From: Nematostella vectensis
Taxonomy: Eukaryota > Cnidaria > Anthozoa > Actiniaria > Edwardsiidae
Direction of reading: 5' to 3'
NCBI RefSeq assembly: GCF_932526225.1
Contig: NC_064036.1
Coordinates: 8,315,519 to 8,379,518 of the forward strand
DNA: 64,000 nt
Part shown: positions 33,596 to 48,600 of the stretch, piece by piece
How positions within the stretch are numbered: position 1 is the stretch's first letter
Layout: every line of letters begins with the position of its first letter
The notes under the pieces: generated by a model
Told to the model about the DNA's origin: nothing
Databases searched by the model: none
Seen by the model: only the letters and a program-made list of their open reading frames with translations
Program-made: the position numbers and the translations under genes

Positions 33596-36500
33596 ATGGC
33601 GCGCGGTGCCACAGATAAAGTGAGAAAACCGCGAGAAAAAACTCCGAGGACGAAGAAACTAGAAGCTTGGTCGTGGGTCGAGGAAACAGATCTTAAAGAT
33701 ATTACATTGGAGCATATAGAGACTGTCTATTGTACAAAGAAATCCGCGTGTCCCCTGGGTTCTTGCAGGTGCTGTATCTGGTGTTGTGTTTTTCAAAATA
33801 AAGATAAAAGTAGGAAAAGTGGAATAGCTTTTAACTTATATATTCTCATTAACTAAGTCATTGGTTTCGATCGAGTAATAAACTTTAATAACCTGAAAAT
33901 CTGCATTAATGAATAGATGAATAGGGTTGTAAATAAAATGACGGTTGTATACTGAAGTACTAAAATGTAACTTATTTTACTTATTAAGTTTACTTTTCTC
34001 GAACGGAAGTGGTCTTTTTCCTACATAGGCAGTACTTCTTCAAATAATAGCTCCTTATATTCTCAAAGCAAGGCTACATGGTTACCAAGTGTATAATTGA
34101 CAATAAATGTTCATAGTACCCATGAATAACTGCAAGCTAGGACAAAATTCTCGGGTGCAACCTTAATTTAAGTAGGTGTATGTGTAAATAATAGAGTATG
34201 TTTACCAATGCCAGTGAAATTTTTTGAGGTGCAAAATCCTTATATAAATGTATAATTATACCTTATTTTTACCTCAGAAATTTATTTCCGAAATTTCCAA
34301 ATTAAAAATGTGTGAAACTTGTTTTACCTGGTTTCACATTAAAAAATAATAGTATTTAATGGCTTATTTTCAGGGTTAACTGTAAGTTCAATCCCAACTG
34401 CCTGAACAACCTTGGAGAAAAGATGTGGCTCAGTGAGATAAAAGGTAAAATTTTGGCTAGGGTTTGACTAAATTCCATTATCCTGAAAATAGCCCTCCAG
34501 ACGCCTGACTAAAGAAGTGAACTATTTATAATATTTTGTTTCTATGCCTGGTCTTGGCTCCCATAAAGATAGACGGGGATGATTGTCAACAAAATAATTG
34601 TGACCCTAAGGATTAGCACTTTGGGTGTGGTCAACAGCAATATTCTTGCTCTTAAAAGATAGTACTGTACATTATGTAGGTGTGGTCAAAGCGAATTTCT
34701 AATCCTTAGAGCTTTTTGAGGGAAAGTGGGGATATGATATTCCATTCTAGACAGCATCCAGTGCTGTGTTCTTTGGCTAAAGGCACTTGCAAGCAAAATA
34801 AGATTTTACAGTGAGAACACAGAAAGCGGGCTCTGCTGAACAACTTTGACAAATCAGATTCTGCTTGAACACTGTAAATATTTTGAAAAAAGTTCATCCA
34901 ATGAGAAACACTGGACGTTGTTTATTTGACCATGTACGTGTAGTCATTCGGGGAAACACGGGCCCATGCGGGCTTTATCAGATAGCTCCTTTGGGCAAAA
35001 TTGCTTTAGAGTTTTGTCTATTTTTCATTCACTTTATACAGAAATATACCCTAGTTCTGTCGGATAATTAATAGCACAGCGTGTATATTGAAAGAACTTC
35101 CTCTCAGAATGTTTTTTCCTTTTTCTTTCACAAGATGACTATTGGCACACATGTGAGGACCCGGAAAATGAGAAGAGAGGAGAGGTAAACCAACCCTATA
35201 GTTTTGTATGGCCCAATGAATTTTCAAATGTAAAAAATAACAAATTAGTTGCTGATAGATGTCTAAAAGTCAATTTTACCATGAAAGTGTTTAAAATTCA
35301 TGACTTATGAATGACACATTTCTTTCTAATCTAATTTTTATGATTTTTGCTAGATCTTCACATGTTGTCTTCTTTTCTTCAGTTAATGAAAAAAAAGAAA
35401 AAAATCTGTTTGTGTGAATTTTATGGTGGATAATGGTCATTAATTTGTGCCACAGCTTTTTTACTTCAAGACCACCTTTGATTTCTTTTATGTAAGCCTA
35501 TACTAGAAGCTTGTGTTCCACAGCTCCAGGATGGGTCATTCCCAAATGCATATTGGGATTTCAAATGGGTGAAGTGATTAATGCTAATATACTGTACAGT
35601 GAAAACTATAGTTTTTGAATAATGAATTATTTGTTTCATTTATTTCATAGAAAGCGTTTGTAGGTTTGAAAAACCTTGGAGCCACATGCTATGTCAACAC
35701 ATTTTTACAGGTAATTTCTAAGCTCATCATGAACATGCATAACACCTGAATAACCTTTGAGTTCCTGGTCTAAGGTAGGATATACCACACTGCACTCTCG
35801 CTGTTTAAGAAACATGTAATTATAGTCTGCTGCTTTTAACTACACTGAAAGAGAACACATTGTAAATTAGCCAGGATATTAGAATTTGTACAAAACTCTA
35901 CAGTGGTCGTGAATACCCCTATTTCAAAAAAGGTTGTCAGCACAAATGGCAATCCCCAAATTGAAACATCTTTATAGGTAGAATTTTTTTTTCGAATTGA
36001 AGATGTTAAAGCTATGTTAAAACCATATAATTTTTTTCTAAATTTGGAGCAAAATATTTTGGGATCCATATAGGCCCTTTCAGTCTCTGCCATGTGTCAA
36101 TTGCCATTTGCCATTTGTAGTGACAATTTTATTTATAAATATGCCCATAATTAACTACTTTCTAACCGAGAGTGAGGTCATGCCTGGAAATATCAAACTG
36201 AGGCTTTGGTGTATCGGCCATGGCTTTGCGAGGTCGATGTGCTAAAGCCGAGGTTTGGTATTTCCCGGTATGACCGAATGGTCGAGGTTAGTAAGTTGTT
36301 TATTATATATGTCTTTTTTAAATAAAAATGACAAGAAAACAAATCGACTTCCGCTTTCGCACGAATATCGATTAGTTTATCGATCGATTTCAAAAAGGCG
36401 GGAAAACAAGAAACACTTGCGTGCTGCCAAATAAAAAATGTAAATGAGTGAAAAGATTCAACAACAAGTATTTAAATTTGATGACTTTTCGGGCTATTTT

Positions 36501-39500
36501 CTTTCTATTTGCACCTTTTGGAAGCTACAGGTTTTATCATAGGTGAAGTTGACCCAAACTAAAACAAAGAGAGCTCAGATTCAGGGCATGAATGGATTGT
36601 TTCAGTTAAAAAAAAAACTCCACGGTATGTAGAGAACAAACTTTTGAAGTAAAATGAAAAGGCCAATCGCTTTGTGCTGCTTTATAATTTGATGGAAATA
36701 TTGCACACAAATAGCAGGTAGTACTTTTATCTTAAAGACACTTTTCTGGGTCTTTACACTCCTTGTTATTTATTCATTTGCCTTTGTTTATCCAATATAA
36801 ATAACTAAAACGTCATAAATAACGTCATCTTATTGTTATTCTTTTTTCAAAATTTTCCTCTTCAATCTCATCAGGATAATAAAACTCTGACTCAGAAAAA
36901 TTTCAAAAAACAGAAGATTGTGAAAAATTTTTCGTAGGGCAATATGGAATTCCGTAATGCCCTCAGAGCGGGCAATGCGGGAATGTCACGACTACCAATA
37001 AGCCAATCACAGTGCGCGTACTATCATAGCCATATAATAAATGCATTTATTTATGGGTTTTGCAAGTTTAAGATCTATGTGTAATTTATACTCATGACTG
37101 TGTATCGCTCTGGCAGCAAATATTGGCACCTGCAGGATATACAACAGCAAACTGAAATAGATGGCTTGTGCATTCTCTTCCATAAATATGAGTTCTGCTA
37201 TGGTCTATAGTGATTGAGAGTTCGGTCTTTATACAGCTTTGGTTCCACAATCTGCAATTAAGGTCTGCTGTGTACCAGTGGGTTGCTGCAAATGATGATG
37301 CCAGCTCTACCCCAGTCAAGAGCCTTTCTGGTAAGGTTATAGAAATTACATTCCTTTCTTTTGAGGTTATCTATCCCTTCTGACAGAAATCTCATTCCTT
37401 CCTGGTATGATTATCTATGCCTTGTGATAGACATCTCTTTCTTCCTTGTATGATTATCTGTCTCACATAACAGACACCCATTGTCACACCACCATTGACT
37501 CACTTTTATTATTGTTATAATTGTTATAACAATAATATAATTGTTAAGTATTTTAAGAAAGCTTTATTCTGTTTAATTCTAAAGAAATAGCTGACCCTAC
37601 TTTAAATACTGAAGACAAAACTGAGGTAGATCATTCCTCTCAACCCAAAGAGCAAACTGGCAGCAGTGATTCAAGAGGGCTTCCCCCTCTTCTTCCATCA
37701 AGTGCTCTGACCTGCTCTGGGAGCTCCATCTGTGCTCATCTACAAGTAATCTTTGCACAGTTACAATACAGTATCAGGAGGTTTGTTACACCCACATAAC
37801 TGGCAGCACATACTGCTGGCAGCTTTATTAGCATGTGAAAGGACAGGATCAGTTCCCATACTGTAGCACCAATAGGTTATTTTGGATATTGCCCCCACCC
37901 TGAAATGAAAAAAAGCTATAGAGTGTTATGCAATGACAGAAAAAAATATTTGTCCTCAAATTATGATAAGCTCAAAACAGTCCTTTCCTTAAGTTTTTAA
38001 CCCCATAAATCAAGCCCCTGGTCATTCAGAAGAGCAGTTGCTCACAAATCTTTGGATTGGTAAAGTTTGCAGAAGATGGCTGCCAAGATTGATAGGTTGC
38101 GGATCCCTATGATTTGGGAATTATTTAGGACAGTGAAGTCAATAAGCTACAATATCAATGACTGCAATATCAGGAGTTTCAAAAATATTTTTATAAGAGT
38201 AACATTTCCTTATTATAAATTAACCATTCATTTTCTTACAGGTATATCGACCCAATGCCATTGATTCATGCCTTAGGATTAGACACTGCACAACAGCAGG
38301 TATGTTACTGCACTTCTCATGAAGCTGGTTGAAGTATATTATGTCAATCTCATTTTTGTCAAACAAGGGTACACAGGATAAATGAGCAAATCCTGTAGTC
38401 CAAAGACTTGGCCTGACATTGTTTTCACCCTTCCCTTGTGAGCAAAGGGTGATTAAACAATTGTACAGTAGGTGTCCAGGATTTACAGTAACATATAAGC
38501 CTCTTTTGTTTTGTGAAGAAATATATTTACATTTCTTGGAAATGTTCTGGAGGACAAAGCAATAGCATAAAGAAAATAAATGTCAAGCTCATTGCTGAAG
38601 TCTACCACCAATTTTGAGAAGAGAGTTTTCTGTTTTCCAGGATGCTCAAGAGTTCAGCAAGCTTTTCATGTCACTTCTGGAGTCTACACTCTCGCATCAG
38701 GTACATATACTGTAATATGGATAAAAACCTGCACAAAAATCACCAAATATTTAATCAGGAGTGCACCCAGGACTTGCTAAAGGGGGTGTACTGTCATGAA
38801 TATTATATAAAAAAACATATACATAGGATAGTATTTGATGATCCTTTTATAGGACTGACCCACATTTCGGTGGCCAAGGGGGGGTCATTTGCACCCTGTA
38901 CACCCCCTAGATACATGCATGTTTATCTAATATCTTTTTCTGCTTCCACGATACTCATTTTTTTTTCAATCTGAACCCCTTTTTGTTTTGTTTTTCAAGT
39001 AGTTGTGGGAGTGGTGTAGCCAATAGAAACCTAGGGATTTAACATTTTCCAAAGAGCTGGCACACTCCTGTGTATTATACCCACTGAATATAATTGTCTC
39101 TTACTCATAGTCAAACCCAGAAGTTCAAGGTGTCATCCAAAAGCAGTTTGGTGGAGACTACATCTATGTTACTAAGTATGTGGCATACAGAATACGCTAT
39201 AAAATTCTGCTTCATGTTCATCACAGCATAAATGGAAATGCGCCCTCCTATCTGAAGTCCCTTATCAACTGCAGTCGTTTGTCCTATAATCTCAGATCCA
39301 ACTCAGCTAATCTCCTGGGAGTTCCAAAAACAAAATGCAAAACTCTAGGGGGCATGGCTGCTCATGCCTTTCCAGAACTGTGGAACCAATTACCAAGCTA
39401 CATTAAATGGACAAAGGGACTGACTCCGTTTAAACATGCTATGAAGACATTTGTTCCTCCTAGCCTGTAATCTATAAAGTAGTTCTTAATTATTCATTTC

Positions 39501-39593
39501 TATATTGTAATTTTTTTATTCTCTGTTTTATTTTATTTAGCGCTTTAGAAAACAGTATGTACACAAAGTTTTAATGCTCTATAAATAAATATA

Positions 39594-39677
<84 letters not shown>

Positions 39678-42600
39678 GTATAATAATATGTCTTTTTTTA
39701 CAGTTTATAGCACATAAAAGTATGATAAAATGTGATTAATATTTTACAGATGCGACAAGTGTGGAACTGAGTCCAAACGACCATCAAGGTTTTATGAGCT
39801 CGATCTGAACATTCAGGGCCACTCTTCATTGAATCAGTGTATCAAGGAATTTCTCAAGGTGCAAATACTTTCAAGCTCTGTATGAATAACATAGGAAAAC
39901 TAGCTACATAATTAGCTGACTTTGAGTAATGCTCTTTGTCCTCAGGAAGAAAAACTGGATTGTGACAACCAATACTTTTGCACTCAGTGTCAGAGCAAAC
40001 AAGATGCTCGACGATACATTGAACTAAAGCACCTTCCACCAGTACTCAACCTGCAATTACTGCGCTTTGTATTCGACAGGTAGTATTTAGTAATATAATC
40101 ATTGCTCATCTACTATAGCTGATATTATTTTGAGAAACAAATAATTATCAAAGGGCAAGGCTCTTGCCAAATCTTACTATGGATTGAGTTTTATTTGTCT
40201 CCTGTGACATAATACCTGCAATTGATTTTCATTGCATCATAAGCTAAGTAAATTTCAAATGAACACACAAGATTGCTTGTGGAATATATCAAAGAAGTAA
40301 GGTCATTCTTCCATTATCTTCAAAAGGGTCCTTATAGTATTCTAAAAGCATAATTTTTTCCTCTTGTACACTGTAATTCTACTTTTAAAATGGTTGTCTG
40401 CTCAATAAAGTTATTAGAAATACTTTACTTATTTTGCCCAGGAAAACTGGCTATAAGAAGAAACTGCATAGTTTTGTGCAATTTCCTGATGAGCTGGACA
40501 TGAGCAACATTTTAAGGGACAAATATCAAGGTACACTGTCTCACATCCCCACTATTGTAACACTAATGTCTACCAGCCTATTTACGCTTTTCATCCTACT
40601 GTATCTAAAGTACATGTGCTATGGACACTACCCATTCTATCTACACTACCCATGCTATCTACAATACCCATCCTACTGAATCTAAACTACCCATGCTATC
40701 TACACTACCAATCCTATCTACACAACAGTGCCATAGCAGGCCTCAAAATATGGAGGGGAGGGGCACAATACAGAAACATGACTAAATATTGGGGGCACAG
40801 CCATGCCTCTTCTGGGATTTCCTTATATTTGTAATATTGGGGGGGGTGGGGGAAACGCCCCCAATATCTCATCCTTTGCTATGTCCCTGCACAATCAATT
40901 CTATCTGAACTACCCATCCTATATATCTACACTGCCCCTTCTATGAATACCTGTGAATACAGTACTTCTGACAAAGTAATCCTGCCACTGCACTAAAATA
41001 TCTAGTTGTCAATCCCTTAGTGATGCACCAAGTTGGCCTCTTTGCTCCTGTACTGTAGCTCTCCCAGCTTCTTTAGATGTTGATATTTTAGAGTGGAACA
41101 GCTAAGTGTTCTCATGAGTGTGACTTTATTCATCGAGTTTCTCTATGCAGGTGATTTAAGTACAGTGTATGAGCTGTCAGCAGTGCTGATGCATCATGGG
41201 AGCAGTGCATACTCAGGCCATTATGTTGCTCATATCCGTGATAACAAGGTACTGTAAAAAGTACAGATACAGTACCCCTTAACCTAATCCTCATCTTGCT
41301 CATTCCCCTTGCTCTCTTTAATATGGTAGGGCTAGGAGGGGATGGGATCCTGTTTTGACAGCATCCTTGCTCTCGAGGGTCCACCCCTCTCATGCATAGG
41401 AGCAAGATGGGGATGGGACCCTTGTCTGACAGCTTTTTTCCTCTCTCGGGTCCACCCCTGGGTGAAAGCTTGCTCCAAAAAGTTACTTGATTCTTGCCGT
41501 TGTTGATTAGAGAAGAATTTTTGACTGTATATATTTAAGAACAGAGACCAATCAAAACTTTTCATACACTGCTATGCACATGTAAGCATTAGGGGAGCAG
41601 TGTTACACATCCTATAGCCTTCAGAATAGTCCCACCCAGATGGCTATCTTTGCCTTCACATGCTGTATATCCCTGTGATCTATAGCTGTGCTTTCTATAA
41701 CAAATTTCACTTAAGTTATGGAATTGCTTACTAGACCAAGTCATGGTATAAGTTCAATGATGAAGATACAGAGAAAATGCAAAGTAAGCTAAAGCTGACT
41801 GGAGATGATGAAAGCTCAGGTATGGTTATCACTTACTATTAGTCAATGTGTGTTAAGGGTGTACTGACATCTGTTGCTAAGGAAAAGTGAATATAGCATA
41901 AAAGCCTTGTAGAAAGTAATGGGTGACTGATATTTGCCAGGTTGACCATTACAAGTGTGCTGACTATTATGATGACGTTACCCCGTGACGTCATAGATAC
42001 AGATAAAAGCAAATTTTCAAAGTAATTTTGCTCGAAAACAAATATTGAATACGTTTTATGAATCTTGAGGAGGGTGCATTAAGCCAAGCATGCGTTTTAG
42101 AAATGATTGAGTAATTGTTTTTTTATGATTTTTCAAAGGTCCTGAAATCCAGATTATTTGATATAACTTCGGTTTCTGTTGGAATATTGGTTTTGAAATA
42201 ATTTGGTAACAAAAAAGCTTTTTTTTCAGAAAACGCAGAACCGGAAGTGAAATGAAGCCTATGTGTGCACATTCGGCCTGCTCAGACACACTGACATCTC
42301 ACATGATGAAATTGAACTGAAGTTTAAAAACAAATTCCAGTAGTGTTTCGTGGTATTTACACTTCAAAGGAACGATATCCGTCATGTCATGAAAATTGAA
42401 AAAAAGTATTTTAAAATTCTGATACAGTGCGTGCTACTTTGAAATAAGATTTTCAGTGCATGCGCAAGCTTTTGCATCCGTTGTTTGCAGCCACGCAGGT
42501 AGTGAAAATTGAAAACTTTGGCTTCAAAATGGTTGGCTTGAATAAATCTCGGCTGAATCTTCGTTTTTACAAAATATGTGAAATATCATCACCCGAAAAG

Positions 42601-45600
42601 GCTGATATCAACTTAAAGTCAATTTTTTGGAAATTGAAACGCAAATTTTTGTTTCTTTTAATTCAGGAATGCTTGTGAATGACCAATTCCGTGTTATGTA
42701 TAGCGCACGCTCAACACCACCAGCGTACAACATCGTTACTGAGCAACACTAATGTCAGTACACCCTAAAGTATCAATCATCTTTTCTGTGAGTTGGTGTG
42801 GAAAAGCAATAGGGAATGTGAGACTCATATCTGCACTGTGTGTTACCATTGTTTCAGAACCAGGAGAGAAACCCATATGGTTATTTTGATCACTTACTAT
42901 TAGTTGATGTCTGTGTGAAGTATCAATCATTTTTTCTGTGAGTTTGTGTGGAAAAGCAATAGGGAATGTGAGACTCATATCTGCACTGTGTGTTACCATT
43001 GTTTCAGAACCAGGAGAGAAACCCATTAGGAAACCCAAGTGTGCTAAAGGCTTCCACACCTCAAGGAATGCTTACATGTTGGTTTATACTCGCCGAAATG
43101 AAGGTACTGTTTTTGTGTTTTCCCCCGTTACATTTGGCTCACATAGACACAAATTCCTGTTTCATCAACAAAACACACCACTGACACCAATTAGGGTGTT
43201 TGCATGCCCTGGAAGGGGATGTTGTGTTGTCTTATGCCCTCCCTGGGCTTCCAGCTCCTCCAGTCTCTCGGCACTTTAATGAAAAAACGAAGCAAAAGAT
43301 GGTGCACCTTGGCAGCGCAGAGGGCGTTTTTTAGCCCCCTTAACCCTCCCCCTAGTTATGATCAAATGGAAATTGGTCTGTTCTAATTTAAGAATATCAG
43401 CTTACATGATGTTACTCTGCTAGCCTTTTTGTGATTGCATCCTGGCCTGATGCTGTCTACTACTAGAAATGTACTCATATACTATCGAGAATCCTGTGAT
43501 CTCATTGGTTCACTACTCATTTTCTGTCCAGCGATAGCAGACAGTTGCTAACATTTTCATTTAATGAAAGCACTGAGTCAGAAAAAAAAACTAGGACGAT
43601 TTGCTGTACCCATGCTCGGGAACGTGGAGGTCTTTTCAGGTGCTCTTAAATGTATTTTTATGGCCGAAAAAAGAAAGCTTGAGCAACTCTTTTTTTTTTG
43701 TTCCCTAACCCGAAAGCTCCTCGGCTTACAACATTGACAGCGGCTAACTGTCAAGTAGAGCATGCAGGGGTCTCAAGTTTCCGAGTAGGCAGTGGAGATT
43801 AATAAGTAGGGGGTGGAAGTTATTTTATTAGCTTAAATAAAACTTTTTTTTTAAAGTAGCCGGCGCTCGGTGGAAAATAGTTGGCGGTTCTACTGGCCGC
43901 CGGTGCCTAATGAAACCCCTGGTATGATATTGATACAGTCTATATAATAAGACAGTATGTTATTTTAAAATTTAATAAATTGATTTAATAGTATTTCACT
44001 TGGCTCTATGACTTTTTAATATATTCTTTATTCTTCAACCCCCCCCCCCCCCCTTCCACCCTTTATCGAGATATGCGCTGCATGGCCCTTGTATAGACGG
44101 ACTTGTTTTAGCTACAATAGAATGAGCTAATAAGGTTTTTGTAACTTGTAGTTGAGCCTGAAGAGGAACATGTGCACGCACCCATACAACTCCAGGAACT
44201 AGTCGCCAAGGATAACTCCGTGTTTGAGGCATGGACCCGTGAGATGGATGCCATCAAGGTGAGGTCAGGGTGAACAACTGGTATTTACCGGCCAGTTTTT
44301 TTTAATGGACACGACAAACCTGAAGGATTTCCTTAGTTTATCCATCTTTTTGAAACATGGTGGTCATAGCTATTGTCATTGTTACTATCCTAAACCAGAT
44401 AACATGACACAGAAACAGTCCCTAGACAGTTCTGCCGGGCCCCCGGGGCCTAATGGAACCCCTGCTAGATATATCATTCAAGGCCAAAAGTTCATATGTT
44501 TGGGTATGCTGTTAGAATGGACTCTTATTTTGTCCCTGTTCAAGATCTTAACCTGGTACCCCGTGTTTTTATACAGGAAAGTATGATAACAGAGGGTAAG
44601 ATGAACCAGGCTGAGATCAGGTCAATTTACGAGATGCTCCCAGCTGCCACAACAGATTATGCCGAGTGGGTCTCCACTGATTGGCTTAGAAAATGGTTGA
44701 GTGACAAGTACAAAGCCACGCCCCCTATCGATAACTCTTCTCTACTCTGCTGTCACGGGCGGTGAGTGATTAAGAGTCTAGATCATGAAGGCTAGGGCAC
44801 GCTTAGTTAATCTGTTTCCTTGCTGTTGTCAGATTGAGCCCTGAGAAATATCAATACTCAAAGAGGATAAGTTGTAAAGCTGTAAGTTATTACCTCCGAC
44901 TCGTTTTCCAATTATATTTCGTTACTTTAAGTACTTATTAGTAAATAAGTATTTATCCTTCCATCCTAGGCAGATGTCCTGTACACGAAATACGGTGGCG
45001 TACCCAGACTTCAGAGGTATGGCGAAGGGATGTGCATAATGCCTTCACATTAAATGTTGTCAATGGATTATCGAATTCACTCCCATTCCTTCCTTGTGAT
45101 ATCCTCTTACTCCCCCCTCCTTCCCCCACGTTATTTTTGTGCACTCAAATTAGCAAATACATTTTGTCGTCTGTCGGCTTAGGGACTCGCATGTAGCAAA
45201 TGTGATCAGCAATTGTACCAAGAACTCGCGTGTCGCGAATGTGATCAGTAATTGTACCAAGGACTCGCGTGTCGCTAATGTTATCAGTAATTGTACCAAG
45301 AACTCGCGTGTCGCGAATTGTTTTCAGTAACCGTCCCAGGGATTCGCGTCTCGGGAATGTGTTCAAGAATTTTCCTAGGGACTCGCGTGTCGCGAATGTG
45401 TTCCAGCAGTTGTCCCAGGAACTCGCATATCGCCAATGTGTTTAGAAATTTTCCAACGGACTAGCATGTGGTAAATGCGTTCCACAAGTCACTAAAGGAT
45501 GTGTTTATTGTCTCAGGGACTCCATGTGTCGCGAATGTGTTCAACAATTGCCCTTGGGAATCGCATGCCGCAAACATGTTCCACAAGTCACTAAAGGCTG

Positions 45601-48600
45601 TGTTTATTGTCTCAGGGACTCCATGTGTCGCGAATGTGTCCAGCGCAAGTGTCGAAGCATACAGTTCCGGCTAAGACTGAATGAAGACGACAAAGTAATC
45701 AAGGCTCTTAACAAGCCCTCACACAAGATCTCCACGACCAGGTAAAGACGGCGCATTATAGCAAACTACAATGTGGAGTCACATAGGGTTGGAACCTGTT
45801 GATCAAGGTTGTCGAAATCATACGTTGCAGGCTTGTATTTTGCCATAGATTTGTTTTGAAAAAAAAAGGCCCCATCTCTTTACCAGCCTTTAATAGCTTT
45901 TATCGCCCTCCATATGCTCTTAGGTATTCCTTCCCCTTGGATATAGTAAGCATATAGAATATGATGTAACATTTCCAAGAGTATCAGGGACGCGTATAAT
46001 GCTAACTAGCATACATACAAACTACCTGTAAGAACGACTCATGCACTAAACGTCAAGAAAAAAAAATGAGAAGTTTAACGGTCAGCGATGGTGGGCGAAA
46101 GTGCATCCGTGCCGAAAGATTTCCACAATATCACATGCCCGTGTCAATTCAAAAGAACTGCTTTCCCGAAGAATCACGCATTTTCAAACCGCTCCTATAC
46201 AGTCATTACTTACTCGATTCCTCTAATTGTTTCAAATTCTTTTTAAAGAAACATCCTAGATTCGGAGTTTATTGCGATGCTAGGTGAAATCCAAACCGGT
46301 TGCGGAATAATTGGGGTTAATCGAAAGTCGAAGTTTGGAAAAAGCGACTATAGTACAAAAACAAAATTTTAGACTCCTCTAAAATATGCTGTAATAACTA
46401 AATCGAGTTCCAAGGATCACGGCTATAAAATATAACGATATTCCGTTGTGCCGATCTTGCTTTTAATCGACTATAACAATTTGAACATCTCGAGATAGAC
46501 GTCTTGAAGAATGATGAACATACTGCCAATCAAATCGTTCACAAAACACAGTGTACCAAAAGCTAAAAGCGATCAAAATGGATGCATTTTAATTATAATT
46601 ATGGCGGAAATGTGCTCCTTACTTCTCCAAGCGCAAAACTCGAAATCACATCTCACATCACATCTCCAAATGTTAATACATGTAATTTTTTTTATGAAGG
46701 GACATATCAATTCTTACTTTTAAATGGAAATATTCATTCTGTGAACGATTTATTCTCAGTGATGACCTATGGTACTGGGTTGGCAAGAGCTCATTACAAA
46801 GCTGGAAAAAGCTGGCTATTCTAGAGCAAGAAGCGCAGGAATCGGTGTGTGACGCCTCCGTGATCTCCATACCATCTGCGGCACCTCATACCACATCTAA
46901 TGGCGAGTCGAATGAGGATAAAACGTGCAAGAACACCGCTAAACGAACCGCAGATAGTATGTCCGATGCTAAGACTAGCGCCGATAAAGAGGATACTGCT
47001 AATAATGGAAAGAGACTGCGTGTGAGTCAGTGCGGGCGCGAGATTGAGCGCATTCTCAAAGGGCAGAGTAGTGGTGAGGAACTTAGTGCGCCTGAAGTTC
47101 CAGGCAATGCTATTACTAGTGTGCAGGCAGTAGCTGGTGGCGGCGCTACTAGTCAGCTGAATGGGCACAGAAAGGAGGACGAGGAGGAGAGGGCTAGTTC
47201 TCAGGGGGACTCGATCACTGAAGACGACGACGATAGTGGCATCACCAAGTTCAATGAGGATTTACTATGTGAACACGGTAAGAACAATAACCAGGGAAGA
47301 TATATCTACATACAGACAAAATTATTTTATTTTATTTTAATTGGTAATAGTTAGTATGCACTTTTTGCGTCGTTTGAATTGAAGTACTTCTATTGAATGT
47401 GAATACGTTATGTAGTTAAATTTGAGTGTTTTGTCGTTTTCCTTCGTATAAATAGACGGTTTGCTGTTTTTCTGTCCCAACTAAAATGTTATCTTACTTG
47501 AAATTGTCGCTCATTCTAGATAAAATGACAAATAAAATGCGGTTATGTTAAGCTTGATAGACTCGGGAGTAAAAAGAAAGGTTTGATGGCCATTTTACGA
47601 ATTAACTTTGGAGATGGGTGGTCCGGTATCTTAAGGTCCGAATCGTAGAATATCGGACCTCACGAGAGCCAATTAGAGCGCGCAATTTGGTTCATACCGT
47701 ACCCCCCTCCCCCCACGAATAAATAGTACTATTGTATTTGCTTGGAGTCCGGTCGGCATGTATGTACAATTTCTCTAGGCTCGGCTCCCTGGTTTTCTAA
47801 GAGTTGTTTAAAAAAAAAACTCGGCTTTTCCGTTGTTGTTTAGACTGTCTGTCGACAAGCGAGTCGTGCCGCCGTCTAGTGCCGGCCAGCATCTGGCGCA
47901 GATTACGATCATACTTCAGCTTCGCCCGCGAGTTCGACGCTACAAGCCCCACGTGCGCGCAGTGCCAAACTCGCAACGAGGATGAGCGAAAGACGGCAGC
48001 GCAATACAAGACGCAGGCAGCGCAGGAGAGAAGCGCCCTGGCCAATCTATATTATAACAGACAAAGACCAACATGTCCAAGTCAGGTAAAAAATTGTGAG
48101 CAATACAGTACATCGCTACCGAAAAGGGAACAGCAAGTATAAAAACTTGCTGATGAACTAACTATGCAAATTGTGATCGCCATTAATGTAGCCAGCAAAA
48201 ATAAACCAAATATGGCCCTTTTAAGCAGTCCTTAAAAGCAGCTCAAATTTAGAAGTCTACATTCTCACAATTCAAAAGGCAAATCACGCCGTAATTTTAG
48301 GCTCCCGCGCAATGCCGACTCACTCAAATAATCCATTTCCATCAGTTAATTCAAGCAAGTGAAAGAGATGCCTTCAAAAATATATCGTTAAAAGGTATCA
48401 GAATTCAATCATGGATGATTGTTTTGACGTTTCCTTGCAAATAAACCGATGTATTTTCAATAATAAAGGAGTGGTTGATAGTTACAGTTACTTCTTTATC
48501 AAATTGGAATTTTCACGGTTATTTTTTTTTTCAGGATACACCCGACACTTTCTTCTATATAGTAGCGAATGAATTTCTGGACCCGTGGAGATCTTTTTTA

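Noticed and set aside
37092-37319. 75-codon minus-strand frame
   Set aside because: It is antisense to USP48 exon 5 (37237-37330), which has family homology and correct phases on the plus strand.
42858-42891. Upstream copy of the USP48 exon 15 start as a functional exon
   Set aside because: In the required phase it reaches a TGA after about ten codons; only the copy at 43008 continues into the conserved RNAYMLVY sequence.
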